From Lineus longissimus (lineage: Eukaryota > Nemertea > Pilidiophora > Heteronemertea > Lineidae), in NCBI RefSeq assembly GCF_910592395.1, contig NC_088309.1, positions 2,296,501-2,360,500 on the forward strand: a stretch of 64,000 nt of DNA, written 5' to 3'. The notes below the pieces were generated by a model. That model was not told the origin of the DNA. It worked only from the letters and a program-made list of their open reading frames with translations, and ran no database searches. Made by a program: the position numbers and the translations under genes. This document shows, one piece after another, positions 44,655 through 60,030 of this stretch (position 1 is its first letter; each line of letters opens with the position of its first letter).

Positions 44655-46031
44655 GAAATTGTCACAGCAGGTCGAGTGAGACTTGGCAACGATGATCACC
44701 ATTGACGACGCTTGGAGAATGCGGGCGAAAATGATTGGTGACGAAACAATGGCCTGATTGGTCGGCTAGCCTTGTGACGTCAAACTATTATCATACCGAG
44801 AGGTTTCCTGTTATAAGCTTAAAGGGACAATAGGCAGCAGCCAGGCAGGCAAGATAAAGTTACACGAAATCGCCAATAGGGGTCTCTCACATCTCACAGT
44901 AAAACGAGGAATACATTTAGTGTTGAACCTGACATGACCCGGGCCCGTAGGCGCCACTACAATGCTAGCTGTGTATATTCGTCTGAATAGTCACCTGAAG
45001 ATGGCCAAATTAGGCCCTCTGCTCCTGCCTATAGCCCCCCTTTAAATACGTTTGGGCTGGAATGCCTGGCTTTTTTCGAGGTAGCACACAGGCTCAGCGT
45101 AACGGATCGAGGCTCTATAATGCCAATGGGTTAATTCGTATTTCCCACGTTATGAACTAATGGTGGCGTCACCTGTTAGAAGAACTCCGACATCTCTGGT
45201 GTACATCGAGGATGTAACAAATCGCCAAAATGGACGCTCGGTTCGTCAGAATTTGTTTAAATTTTTGTGTGAAATAAACGTGTCTATCACTCACTGGTAT
45301 GGCCATATTTTATATTTCGTTTCACCTGTTGATTGTATATGTTGATTAGATCAAGTAGACCGCTCTGTTTTAGGAGATTGTGAACCGTTGGGTGACTGTG
45401 GCCTTGCGTTTTCCTGTGGCTCACTGGCTGTGTTGCACAGCTGTCTGCATGTTCTGCTTTGTGCAGTGCAAAAGATGCACACAAACAATGCAAACAATGA
45501 CAATCACTCAATGAGTGTCAGTGTACAATGCACCACTGACTTGAGCCTGCCTGGCATGTGGGGTCACACCATTGATGGCAATAACATCATCCAATGCATT
45601 GAGGGGCGTTCCTGAGGCTCAAGTGATTCTTCATAAATCCTATCTTCTTGCCAGCTGGCACAACTAGGCCTATGCCTTGGCTATACCTATAGCTGTCACT
45701 TTCAGTTCAGTCCACAGTCAATGAGTGACACTTTAGCATTCAGAATTTGGCAATTTTTTATATTTCAAAGCTAACGCCAGGTAAAGCAATGCAATGCAAT
45801 GATTATGATAGAGGGCAGTCAGTCAGACAAACAAAATGTTACCAATATCCATTTCATTGAAAGTTAAGGTCTGCGTTTTCTCACACACATGTCACAGTCC
45901 TTCATTTCAAATAAAGTTTTACCGGTATTTCGTACTTTCAGTTGATCAGATCAGTTTGAAGGTGGACCTGAGCATGTGGTAACAAGGCTTTTCCGTATCC
46001 CAGAATATCTTTATCTTCAATATCTGACAAC
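44655..46031. other. 5' region of DCAF12
   Basis: The vertebrate DCAF12 protein begins about 60 residues earlier than the model given here, so a first coding or 5' UTR exon is expected in this stretch. An ATG at 45160 opens a short frame with basic residues that could be it, but I see no convincing donor. Nothing else recognised. Confidence 0.4.
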
Positions 46032-48992
<2,961 letters not shown>

Positions 48993-51900
48993 TGGAATTC
49001 ATGGTTATGCATGTCTACAGGAATGTATCCATACCATTCCCTGGTATCAAGTTATATTGTTTCAAGTACATTGGCAAAATGTCAGTTGTTGAACTCTGTG
49101 TCGTTTGATACTGTGACTTCACAGATGATATCAAAATGTAATTTGATGTGGTCACAGTTTTGGGAGTAAGACTGTACCTGGCAATTGCTTATCACAGCAT
49201 TTGTTAGGTAATGTAACATATGGTGTGTCGTCAAAAAGATGAACATTTTGTGACTTATTTATGCCCTATCATTGGCCAGTATCCACATATGGAACCATCT
49301 GATTGAAGGTTTATTGGCACTTGACTGTGTCGTACACATTCTCTCATGCAGTATTGTTAATCATACTATGTATGCTAGTTGCTCTGAAGTTTTATCTGCC
49401 AGGAGTTTTTGCCTGGTTTGTATTTTCTGATGAGTCAGTCAATGTACTTGTAAGTTAGGGTGAGAGACTGTCAGTTTGATTCATAGCAAGATAGGGCCAT
49501 GGAGTGGCATTACTGAAACCAATTTGCTTTCATTTTCAAACATTCATGCTGACAGTTCTGTTCAGAATAGGCAATCATTAGGCAACCATTTTCATAATTC
49601 AACGTTGGGTATGTAGCTGCAGACTTGCAGTGATTTCACTATTCATCATATCACTACCTTGCTCATGATATCACCTCCTTATTGCTGCAGTCAAGTGAAG
49701 TGATTTTAAGTGAGAATGAGGTGATATTGTGAGACAGCTCGATCCTATGAGAGGGAACGTCAATATTTTTCTCAGCATATGTAAACAAAAGGCAAAATTG
49801 GGGAACATCAACCTGAAGAAAACTAAAGCTCTGAACAAACAGACAATTAGCGATGTAACTCAATCAATTATAGGGTGCTCCACAAAAAAAGGAAAAAACA
49901 GCAAGTTGCTGGTAATTTTTATTTTTTCTGCAAATATTTGTTTTTAGTGCCTCATTTCTTTCTGCACATTTTAATGTATTCATTCTATCAGTCTATGTTC
50001 TATTCTTGTTCTATTTCATAAAAATGGTTTGATTTCGTTCGTGAAGTTTTACAAAGTTGTGTTGTTTGATTTCAGAACAGCGACAGATTTTCTGGTTATC
50101 TGTAAAAATGTTTCTGCAAGTATTGATTTTAGGGTTGCAAACTTGGCTTCTGAAAGGGTGAAGATGAGAACAGTTTCTATATGTATGCAAAATGTTAATC
50201 AGAGCATTTGGCATACATGTACTGTTCATGATCAACTTTTAAGAGAATTCTTTACATCACAATGGAATGTTTTATTTTGCACACCTCTTCACCTTGCGGA
50301 GTCAGGTTTTTCAAAAGGGATTATTCAAAATCGCAGTGTACACTTTTAAATTTGCTGTTCATATAAACGACTTTCATGTGTGTACCAGTACCGGTACTCG
50401 GGAATCGGGCTTGAATAGCTTACAGTCTGGTTAATGAATGATCCCGGACCACCCCAAGTGGAGGATGTGAATCTATTTTGGATGTGACTTGGCTGTCTTT
50501 TGCAGGTCCTGTATATATTCCTTTGTTTCCTTCAAATTTAACCGAAAGCCTTCATGAGAGGACGAGATGTGCTGCATTGTTGTCAGAGAGATTCAGATTT
50601 TAATCTGAGAACAGCATGGCATTTTGACAATGGATATTGCATTGCCTGGTGTCAGAAATGCATTAAAACAGTCCGTCTTTAATATCTGGAATTCCCAGAC
50701 CGAATACAGTCACAACTGAACCAGAGAGAAAAATCACTTCGTTCTTATTCTTGAATGAAGATCTGAACCTCTCTTATATCACTGCTAATAAGTGTGTTAA
50801 TAGGTGTTCTATTTATGTTGACGAAGTACAAGGGGGATCTTAGGTCATTCTGTATACAATTTGTCGGGCCTGAAATACAATCCTCTTCTCGGTTGGTTTT
50901 AAATAGTTCTATGAATGTTTTATGGGGAATGTGAGGATGCCAGATGTCATCACTGGAGCTGTTTACATTTTGTGTCTTGCATTTGTAATCTTGTAAATAT
51001 TGTAAATGTACCGTCTCATGTCAATGAATATACCCATTGTCTATGTCCAACTGTGCTGGGGGTGGGGAGGGGGGGGGCATATAGGAATGTGCTCAAACCT
51101 TGGTACTTCAACATCCCCATATGTGCTCAGACTGTAATTTTGCCCACAGATGTATGTATTGGTGCAATGTACAACTAGGCTTGCTCCTCTCACAAAAAGC
51201 TGAAGCAACTTGATGAAATCCTTGTCAAGAGGCTTTTTCTGCCCCGTACACTTGTACCTACTGTTGGTCCTCGAACTTTGACAGTTTCTTGTCTTAAAAA
51301 ACTAAGTCTTATGTGGTTATCATAACAATGCATAATAAGATTCTATTCAGTCCTAAAAGTCTACACAGTTATTTACAATATTCAGTTGCAATTTAATTTT
51401 GTCAATGAGAGTACAAATGGTATTGCATTTTCTTTTTTTCAGGGATGTACAAGTTAGCTAAGTGCTGAGTGTATGTTATGTTAATATTATTAAAGAATGA
51501 GTTGGCTACCATTTTAAACTAGAAAGTCTTGCTCTTTTTTGCTTCATCTTTTGTCTCTTCCACAGTGTGAGTGAGCTACGCTGATATTATGTATCACGAC
51601 CAGGCTGTGGGGTTGATCAAGGAACACCTTGGAACTCGTGCATATCACTTGTGGCATTGTCGTATACACATATAACATATCGGACTTGCATTCACTGCAC
51701 CCTTGTGAAAACGAACAGGTTTTCCAAGTCCGCTGCAAGTTTCAAATCTGTTGGTGATGTGAAGAACAGATTTTGTGTGTACTAGACAAAACATTGTAGT
51801 CCAGATGAGAATGATAAATCAAGGGTTAGCTACAGTATGCTAGATACTGAGCTGACAAGTGATGAGGGCTTCTGAAGATACGTCCTCGACTGGATTCAGG

Positions 51901-54685
51901 AATTGGTCTTCTCCGAGGTATGTTTATTCCCAAAGCTGTCGGTCCTCCAGGATCACACTCGGCAAATACACTATGTCTCCAAGTACAACTTGTCCTCATG
52001 CACATCAAAGGAGGACAGCACCTCTTCAAGACTGGCTTGCTTGATAGACGATGTGTCGCTGAGACAACTGTTTGAGGACAGTGCAGGGAGATGGTTGCTT
52101 CGAGGACAACTGGCAAAAAACTGGAAGCTAGAGGGGATGACCCCTTTTACATGATCAAGAGTTGTTTCTATAGACTTGGGTGAAAAAGGCTGGTTTCTTT
52201 ACTGTCAACAATGTGAATGTTGCCGAGTTAAAGGATTGTATTTGGAACAAGAGCAAAAAGACCCCCCACATGTCTGCCTCCACAACCCACATCAATTAAA
52301 ATCAACTTGATTATTGGATCATGTCCATTTACTGCATGGCAGATGGCACACCAGCTGGATGACCTGGCATGTGTGCAGCAGACCTGGTCATACATGTGGG
52401 CAAGTACATCTGAATCTAATGAGACTGCTGTGTATAAGTGGGGCCAGCACACATGAAATTGATTTGAGCAGCTCTTTTATTGAATACCAGTATGCATCAT
52501 TGCTCAATGTGTGTACAATCCCCTTTGATGTCAGTCAAGAACTTACTTTGTAGAGTTGTCCAGCAAGAATACTTGCGACATTGAGAACCTCTCTAGTATT
52601 AAGGACATCTTTACCAGTGTAGATCTAGATTGTGAGATGTCTTGAGTAAGGGATTTATAACTTCCATAGAAGTGACTAGCATCAGACTGGCCAAGTGTCC
52701 GAGCACAATGTTGAGGCAGGTTCTATGGCAACACTCACACTTTCACAGTGGCAGCCATGTCCCGGCCTGCCCACCCCGCTCTACATGTAGTGCATTATCC
52801 AGTACTGAGAAGTGGCTGCAGTGCTTACCAGCTATTGGAGACCTCAAATACTATTCGAAAGTGTCACCATCTGTATAGTATTTGGATCAAACTAATATTC
52901 CCAAATGCGCATGCAAAAGATTATTTTTTAAATGGACCATAATTCTTTGAGAATGAAATAACACTAGACGCCTGACTCGTATTTGATGCAATCTTTATTT
53001 ATTTGAAGATGGAAGATATGACATACCGATAGTTGAGACCATGGGCCAATGCCTAGCCCATAGACATTATCATTATTGATATCGTAAACTATTTGACACA
53101 TATATAAAGTCACCATCACGGTCAATCATTAAGACCATACTCATCAATTTCTATGGACAGAACAATACAGGAAAGTTACTTAACTTTTAAGTTACCAGAA
53201 AACAAACTCAGTGATGTGGTTGGTCTTATTGTACTGAGCCGGAATCAAACTATATTTATGAACCCAACAGCCTTCACCAAGAATTGCAAAGCTGTCTACC
53301 CCAGTCACTCCTTAAAGCTTAAAAAGGGTTTTCAGTTCTTCTGACAAAGACAGGTTAACCTCACTCTAGCATTTTAAAATGGATTGACTAGGAAACAAAA
53401 AATAAAACAAATGCCACACAAGATTGGAAGATATTGGAGAGAGTGGCCTGACGACAATCCCAAATTCAAAAGCCTGATGCCGCACCAGCTAACCACGAAA
53501 CACGTGATTGTGATCCGCAAGAAATCAGTTAAAAGATCCATATATATCACCCTCCTCTTGATTTCCATGATTTGTTCTCAGGATTTGAGGCAGCACACAA
53601 TGCTTTCAGACTCATTTCTGACAAACAAGAAGGTCCCAATTCTAACCCAACCAATACAACATCCTTTTGTCTTCAATTTGATACAGTATAGTGTCATGCA
53701 CATGCATATATTTTTACCCAGGAGCCACTGTGGTAATACATTATAATATCAGAGTGTACACCTTACCAGCAGGGTACCTTTTCTTTGGTTTTTAAATCTC
53801 CCCCAAAAAATTAGAATACCCGAACACTACACATTTTTAAGACGACATTTCGTTGGACTCATGCACATGGCTTGCTGACCTGAACAGACTTGCCAGCCCA
53901 GCCAACTTTCTCTGTAGACTAAAATACATATTTTTCTTTCTGTGCCTCATTGTATGGGATGGGCATGGCAATTCACAGCTGCTGACAGTCTTTCTCTCTC
54001 ACTCTCACAAAACACCAGGTGGTATGACACAGTCCTAAGTAGAGGATACAGTAAAGCAGAAAATATACACGAAGTGGAATCTCCCTTATTGTACACCTCC
54101 CTGGTTTTGGTCCCACCATAAGCCATTTTTGAACAACTTGACCCTGTAATCAGGACACCGCCCATTAAGGACAGAATTTGTCATTCCAAAGAGGGGTCCT
54201 CAACAGAGAGGTTCTACAAGTTATGGTAAAGGCCCAGTCCTGGACAAGGCCTTTTAATTGTGTGCGATTAATGACGAAGTGGCTGGATGACAATCGTATT
54301 TATTAAGGTTTTCCCTTCATCATAAATCAAATTATCACGATTAGAAATGAGACATGTGCAATGGAGAGAGATATTCACATCTCATATCATATCAACAGAA
54401 ACAATCGTGTCACAAATGAATAAATAATACATAATTTTTGAAGAATGGGGATCTGTACAGTGCAGAACATCACAATTTCATTTATAAATTCAAATATACA
54501 TGTAGGTTAATCTGCAAGGCAAATCTGTTCAGAGAAAATTAAAATAACCATGGCCAAAAATATATATTCATACGAAGAGAGATTTTTTTTTTCATGCAAT
54601 ATTACATATTACTTATTAAATAGTACTGTTCTACATTGTACAGACAGTGCTCACTTGTTTACAAAGGAACTAAACTTTGACCAAA
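48993..54685. other. Long convergent 3' region between DCAF12 and LYSMD
   Basis: Both flanking genes point into this 5.7-kb stretch, so it holds two 3' UTRs. Candidate minus-strand poly(A) signals for LYSMD are TTTATT (AATAAA on the minus strand) at 54299-54304 and at about 52992. No clear AATAAA marks the end of DCAF12. A G-rich run lies at 51058-51077. The scattered ORFs of 60-120 codons have no domains. Confidence 0.5.
51058..51077 (+). other. G-quadruplex-prone G run
   Basis: Runs of 5, 4 and 9 G separated by single bases (T, then A) on the + strand, in the presumed 3' flank of DCAF12. Sequence composition only. Confidence 0.5.
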
Positions 54686-57288
54686 TCAATCTGGTGGCTT
54701 GCCAAATTTATAATAGAGCAAGTATGTTAGAGGTGCTATAAGGCAAATGCCTATCACAATAACAACAACAGTCCTCCAGCTGAGGCCACAATCAGCCCCA
54801 TTCCACACAGATTTTTTCCGAATCGGATAAATTCGTTTACATGTCAAAGTTTTTGCAACCTCCTCTAAGGAACCTTTATAAGAGTTGGTTGATTTACGTA
54901 TTTTTTCCAAATCATGGTCCATGGTCCGCAGGAATTCTTGAGCATCCCGCGACGGGTTGTTGCAAACATCCCGAATACTTAACGTCCTAACATATAAACT
55001 CTGTGACTCTGAATCGCTCCCATCATCATCGAAATCCTCACAATTAATATCGTCCATTGCTATGATGGAATCATTTGTCCCATTCGGTGGACGAAGAGAC
55101 AACTTTGGCCCATTTTTTCGTTTTCTATTCTCCTCTTTAATAAGTTCTGTTAGAAGTCCATGCCGCCTCACAGGGACTTTTATCACTTTTAAGGCAAAGA
55201 ACTCCTGATCACTTATAAGTTTGTTGATGCGTTTCAGCTCGGATACCTGTAAAGACAAAACAGATCAATGTCAGTTTATAATTTTAAATACAATTACAAT
55301 TTTCAAACTGCCTGAAGAGCAACGACTTGGAGAGCCCCATTTCACGAGAGAAAGGAGAAAGGCCGCCCTTAAAAGTAACCTTTCTCTGCAATGACTAAGT
55401 TTATAATTTGAGTACAATCCTGACAAAATACTCAATATACAATCAACCTCTTATCAATCGGATTACAGTACCAGTACGTATCATGACCCAATTTTAATGT
55501 ACTGCAATCACACACAACCATGGGTGTTGATTTTTTATCCAAGTTAAAACTTATAATGAATTGGCGACACATATTCTGGCAAACAAGGCAGACGTCCGTG
55601 TATATGATATTTGATTTGTCATAGACGCAATCTGTTGAACCAAGGTGATCAACAAAACCAAGTTAAGTGTGTTTGCCAGATTATTGATTAGATGCCCATC
55701 CCACATCATTCATACTGTAACTTGTTCACCAGAGAAAATATCCCGTTGGGAACTCTTTCTACAATTTAGACTTCATAGCTGGTTTAACAAAGGAGCAGTA
55801 AGGGCAAGTGACCAAAAAGACTCATTTTTAGTCACTTGGGAGGACATTTGACGCAGACCCATATTCGTCAACACCAGACTCAGGGTTGTACAGTTTTGAA
55901 CATACACTGCAATCCATTTTCAGGCTTGTAATGTAATGTACACTGTGCGTAGTGCCACCCACTTGGGAGTCACAACATCTGTGACAGCCAGGTGAGTAGG
56001 CTGCATGCCATGTTCAATGTATTTTCTGCAGCTCTTTTAGATCCTCTGTCCACAGTTTGAAACGCGCAAACAGCTTTCCTCGATCAAGGAAATGGCTAAA
56101 TTAAGACTGGTTGGCTCTCATTGTCATCGGCTGGAACCATGCATTTTCTAATCTAAGGGCACAAAAGTCTTATGATATGATTTTTTATGACATATGTGCT
56201 CTGAAACAAGCTACCGATTAACATCAAGGCAGCAAGTACAGCATCATGAGATTCAGGGGTTTCTTCACTCCTTTCCTAAATCATATTTAAAAAAACTCAG
56301 GAGAACCAATAAAATATGTTAAATGATTGTATAGTATTTTTCAGATGGTTCAGTCAAAGGTACATTACTTGGCTAACCTTTTGCCACTGAATTGTAATAG
56401 TGACTAGTGTGATCCTAAATAGTCATGTTACACAACCCTTGGCAGCCGGCATCATAGTTGACCAGCTTTTGTGGACACTGTGAATGTGGTACTCTATTCT
56501 TCAGCATCGGTTAGGCCTACTCAAAGGATGATCTAATGTTGGGCAACACCACTATTTTCAGTATGTGATCTGGTCACATTCCCGAGTTAACTAAGTACAT
56601 GTACCTTTGGTCAGAACGATATGAAAAGCACTTTACTCATACCGCGGAAAGAGGGAGTGTATACTGCCGGCCGGTCATACTCCCCAAAATAATGCCTCAA
56701 CTCATTCATATCTTTCAATAATGCTAAGTTGTCACAACTTTGTCACCATTCTCACTGGACATTTTATTAAAAATAACTTCATTCAGGTACTGTATGAGCG
56801 ATGCAGTGAAATAACAGCACCAACTGGCATCATGATACGAGCGTGTGTTTTTTAAATTGACCCCATCACCACGAAAACCAGTTATTGAGGATTTTATGTA
56901 CCTGACAACCATACTGTAAGGCAACACTCTGGAGGGTGTCTCCATCAGCAATGTCCTTCTCCAAGAACTCTTCTTTATCACGATTCGCCGATGTCGAGTT
57001 GTTGTTACGTCGTTTTCCAGCACTCCCACTCCCAGCAGCGGCACCTCTTGGGCGAAGTTCTGACATTTCCATTCCATTGGCGTTATCACCGAGGTGTTCT
57101 TCATCATCCATATCTGCCTGTCCAAACACATAAACTCTTGCCGTCTTGACATTTTGGGCCTGAATGTCTGTTTGAGCACCATCACTGGCAAAATGATTCT
57201 TTTTGGCTTTTCCAGATTTTGTTGCGACTTCATCTTGAGTGAACAAGGTACCACGAGAATCAGGACTTATAAAACCACGACTCATCAC
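54686..57288 (-). CDS. LYSMD3: LysM domain-containing membrane protein (LYSMD3/4 type)
   Basis: Two coding exons on the minus strand, 57288-56902 and 55246-54686, joined in phase 0 across a 1.66-kb intron, give 315 residues. The LysM domain is split by the intron. The first half (D-G-D-T-L-Q-S-V-A-L-Q-Y-G-C-Q) ends exon 1, and the second half (V-S-E-L-K-R-I-N-K-L..D-Q-E-F-F-A-L-K) opens exon 2, as in vertebrate LYSMD3/4. A C-terminal transmembrane segment (V-V-V-I-V-I-G-I-C-L-I-A-P-L-T-Y-L-L) lies about 10 residues before the end, which fits the single-pass LYSMD3/4 topology. LYSMD3 has been linked to Golgi integrity and chitin sensing. Whether this is LYSMD3 or LYSMD4 cannot be decided, because invertebrates often have one pro-orthologue. 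It starts divergently from the zinc-finger gene. Confidence 0.92.
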
Positions 57289-57466
57289 CAGATTAGCATT
57301 AATTCAACTTGGATTCAAAGATCAAACATTATTTTGTCAGTCTGCGTTACTTTTGTGTGAAATTATTCACGACTGCCATGTTTTTGTAGACGATTTCGAA
57401 GATATATTCAGAAAAGTGAAAATAGCGGAAGTGCATGGCACTCATCAATGAGCATGCGCGGAGTTC
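57289..57466 (-). promoter_or_regulatory. LYSMD promoter side with ETS and NRF1-like sites
   Basis: GCGGAAGTG at 57425-57433 fits an ETS/GABP site, and GAGCATGCGC at 57450-57459 fits an NRF1 half-palindrome. Both are typical of TATA-less housekeeping promoters. The Mutator-like element begins directly after this block. Confidence 0.5.
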
Positions 57467-58163
57467 GGGCAGGTGTAAACTGTTGATAAAACTGCTGATG
57501 AAAATGTTGATGGGGTCCTCTAAATATGGTGGCTTGACATTTGTTTGTTTTCTGATGTTTTTCAATCAAATTGCGCTATGTTATACTTAAGAGTCATCTT
57601 GTGAGGTGGTAAAAAGGAAAATAGAAAATATTTTATATGAATGGGTGGTTTTGATCAAAGAGTGGAGACCATTTTTTAAGGTTTTCGAGACGCGCCAATC
57701 GACTTTTAGATTCTCTTGATTGGGTCCTAGTACTTACAGATGCATTTTACTATGAAAACGTGAAATGACAATCATTAAATTCCGCTTAAAATGAAGCTTT
57801 TATTCATATTCATTCTGACAGTAATTCATTTGAACTGTGTACTTTCTTAGATTTTTCATAATCTGGGTCATAAAAGTACCTCTTTTTGCACTCAACAACA
57901 GAAGGCCTACTGTAAATCTGTCAGGAGCTGAACTCCTTTTGTAGATGATTGTCGCATTCATATGATCAAAATCACCCATTCATATAAAATACTTTCTATT
58001 TTCCTTTTTACCTTCTCACTAAATGACCCTTAAGTACAAAATAGAGCAATTTGATTGAAAAACATTCAAAAACAAACAAATGTCAAGCCACCAAAGTTAG
58101 AGGATCCCATCAACATTTTCGTCAGCAATTTCATCAACAGTTTACACCTTCCCCGCGGAGTTC
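57457..58163. mobile_element. Mutator-like foldback element with 10-bp target duplication
   Basis: The element spans 57467-58153. Its arms, about 57467-57656 and 57964-58153, are inverted copies of roughly 190 bases with about 90% match by eye, beginning GGG(C/A)AGGTGTAAAC. The loop is about 300 bases and has no transposase. The element is flanked on both sides by the 10-base direct repeat CGCGGAGTTC (57457-57466 and 58154-58163), the length typical of Mutator-like insertions. It sits between the divergent starts of LYSMD and the zinc-finger gene. Confidence 0.88.
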
Positions 58164-58275
58164 CCCAGAATTCCATTTTACCGGAAATCGCCGACCGGAA
58201 AAGGGAGGATTAAAGATTCTTCGGATTCTCCTATTTTCCGAGAAGGGGTGAAAATAACACGAGAACTCCCCCAGA
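58164..58275 (+). promoter_or_regulatory. Zinc-finger gene promoter side with two ETS sites
   Basis: ACCGGAA occurs at 58180-58186 and again at 58194-58200, and no TATA box is seen. Together with the ETS and NRF1-like sites left of the inserted element it looks like one bidirectional promoter now separated. Confidence 0.5.
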
Positions 58276-59040
58276 ATGTCGAATTTCATAATTTCTCCCT
58301 CCCCTATTCGTCAATTCCAACTCAAGGTATCTGGTCACATTGAAAATATTCAAAGAATCTATGAACTGAATGTTTCAGAAGGCTTTTTCTTGTCTCCAAA
58401 ATGCACTAAATTTTTACATGCAAAATGTACCTTGAATGTAGCCTATACATACATTGATTGATTAACATTGTACATACATACTTACTAGGCTACATACATT
58501 GGTTAATACATGAAGTAGTAGACTACATGCATACTAAAGTATACATCCAACTGGCAGTTTCATTAGTATGTAAACGACCACTCACTGTATACATTGTTAT
58601 GTACAGTTATAGTAAGTAATTATACCACTGCCACGACTGTGACCTGGTTCCAGGTGAAACCCATGGCCATGACTGATCATTGAGGCAGCTCTCTAAGTGA
58701 CGCCTTCTGTCTGATGAGACCTATTTATTGCTTATCTTTGCAGGTGACTGAAGGATACATACTCCTAAACGACATGAACAAACATGATCTCCTCACAGCG
58801 ATGAAACTAGTTCTCAATTTGATCGAGAAAGTGGGTGAAATGCTTCATGGAGAGGAGTCAAGAGAACCCGCACAAACACTCCCAAGAAATAACAAAGAAG
58901 GGACGCCATCCCATAAGATAAAACCATCCAGCACCTTGAGTTCACCAGAAGCAAACTCTTTATTTAGAAAGCGCAAGAACCCTTTGCCTTCTAAGTACGG
59001 TCCTCTCACCTCCATACACATGAAATCTCTTGGCTTTTAA
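58276..59040 (+). CDS. Two-exon reading frame ahead of the zinc-finger ORF
   Basis: Exon 58276-58326 (17 codons, donor AAG|GTATCT) joins in phase 0 to exon 58744-59040 (acceptor TTATCTTTGCAG), giving 115 residues. The second exon opens with a helix-like stretch (L-L-N-D-M-N-K-H-D-L-L-T-A-M-K-L-V-L-N-L-I-E-K-V), then a Ser/Pro/Lys-rich linker that ends at a TAA. No known domain is recognised. The zinc-finger frame begins 18 bases later in the same frame, so this may be the N-terminal part of one zinc-finger protein interrupted by a stop, or the true short product of a two-cistron mRNA. Confidence 0.6.
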
Positions 59041-59058
59041 AAACCGTCTAGTTCTATT

Positions 59059-60030
59059 ATGTCTAAATATCGTATGTTGTCGAGTAGACAATGTCCAGGG
59101 ACTTCACAGCATGAAGATGGGGAGGAGGAGTTGAGTCAAGAAGATACTCAGGTACCAGATAGTCGGAGTCAGGAGGAGGCTGGTCACGCAAATGAGACTG
59201 ACTGTGGTCAAGAAAATCAGGAAGATGCGATAGATTATCGCACAACAGATGATAAAAACAGCTGTAAGATGGAGGGGAATATCTCGCCACAGGCTAATAA
59301 CGATGCTCACAATGACAGTTACAGTGATCATGAGAACAATGCCACTGAAAGTCCTATTGATCATCCATCCTCGCCTGTTAGTGTAGAATACTCGAGTTAT
59401 CCCCATCCAACGGAAGGCATCAATCTGAGTGATCAGCCAGTGTTTCCAACCAAAGTTTATGTGCAGACTTCTCCTGGTTCTGACTATCACCCATCACAGG
59501 ATCTTCGTTCATCTGTCCCAGTCTCGTTGGTGCCTCATTCTACTACCTCAGGTTTCACGCATACTATTAACTCAATAACTGGTGCTCTGGCGATACGTCC
59601 AACAACTTACCCTTACAGTCAAAACTCGTTCGTACCGCTAAAGATGGAGCAGCATGCAGTGAATAGTGCTGGCATGAGCTATGATAGTTACTATGAGATG
59701 CCGAAACCGCTGCCACCGATGAAGCATGAATATCAAGAAGATGGCCGTGTGCACTATAAATGTGGCTTCTGCAAGAAAGTTATCGCATTTTCAGAACTTT
59801 TTCACAAGCATCTTAAATCTCATGTGACGAAAACTGCCAATAAATGTGATTTGTGTAATATAAATTTTGCTTTCCGGAGTAACCTGTTCCGCCATATCAG
59901 GCGGTACCATATCGAGTATGTCTGTGCCATGTGTAATGCAGTTTGCCCGAGGCCAAAACAGTTGGAGCAACACCTGCATGTGCACCACTCTGAGGTGAAT
60001 GCGGTGGTCAGAGAGGTCAGTTTGAGGTAG
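59059..60030 (+). CDS. Three-finger C2H2 zinc-finger protein
   Basis: A 323-residue frame. The first 230 residues are acidic and rich in Ser, Pro and Gln, like an activation or linker region. Three C2H2 fingers start at about residues 235, 263 and 289 and are spaced C-x2-C-x12-H-x3-H, C-x2-C-x12-H-x4-H and C-x2-C-x12-H-x3-H. The frame ends about ten residues behind finger 3. The fingers are DNA- or protein-binding modules, and the target is unknown. Met 59059 is only 18 bases downstream of the TAA that closes the preceding frame, in the same reading frame, without a detectable intron between. A weak alternative would splice out the stop, with GTACGG near 58998 as donor and GTCCAG at 59098 as acceptor. 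I regard the fingers as certain and the start as uncertain. Confidence 0.8.
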   Translation: MSKYRMLSSRQCPGTSQHEDGEEELSQEDTQVPDSRSQEEAGHANETDCGQENQEDAIDYRTTDDKNSCKMEGNISPQANNDAHNDSYSDHENNATESPIDHPSSPVSVEYSSYPHPTEGINLSDQPVFPTKVYVQTSPGSDYHPSQDLRSSVPVSLVPHSTTSGFTHTINSITGALAIRPTTYPYSQNSFVPLKMEQHAVNSAGMSYDSYYEMPKPLPPMKHEYQEDGRVHYKCGFCKKVIAFSELFHKHLKSHVTKTANKCDLCNINFAFRSNLFRHIRRYHIEYVCAMCNAVCPRPKQLEQHLHVHHSEVNAVVREVSLR

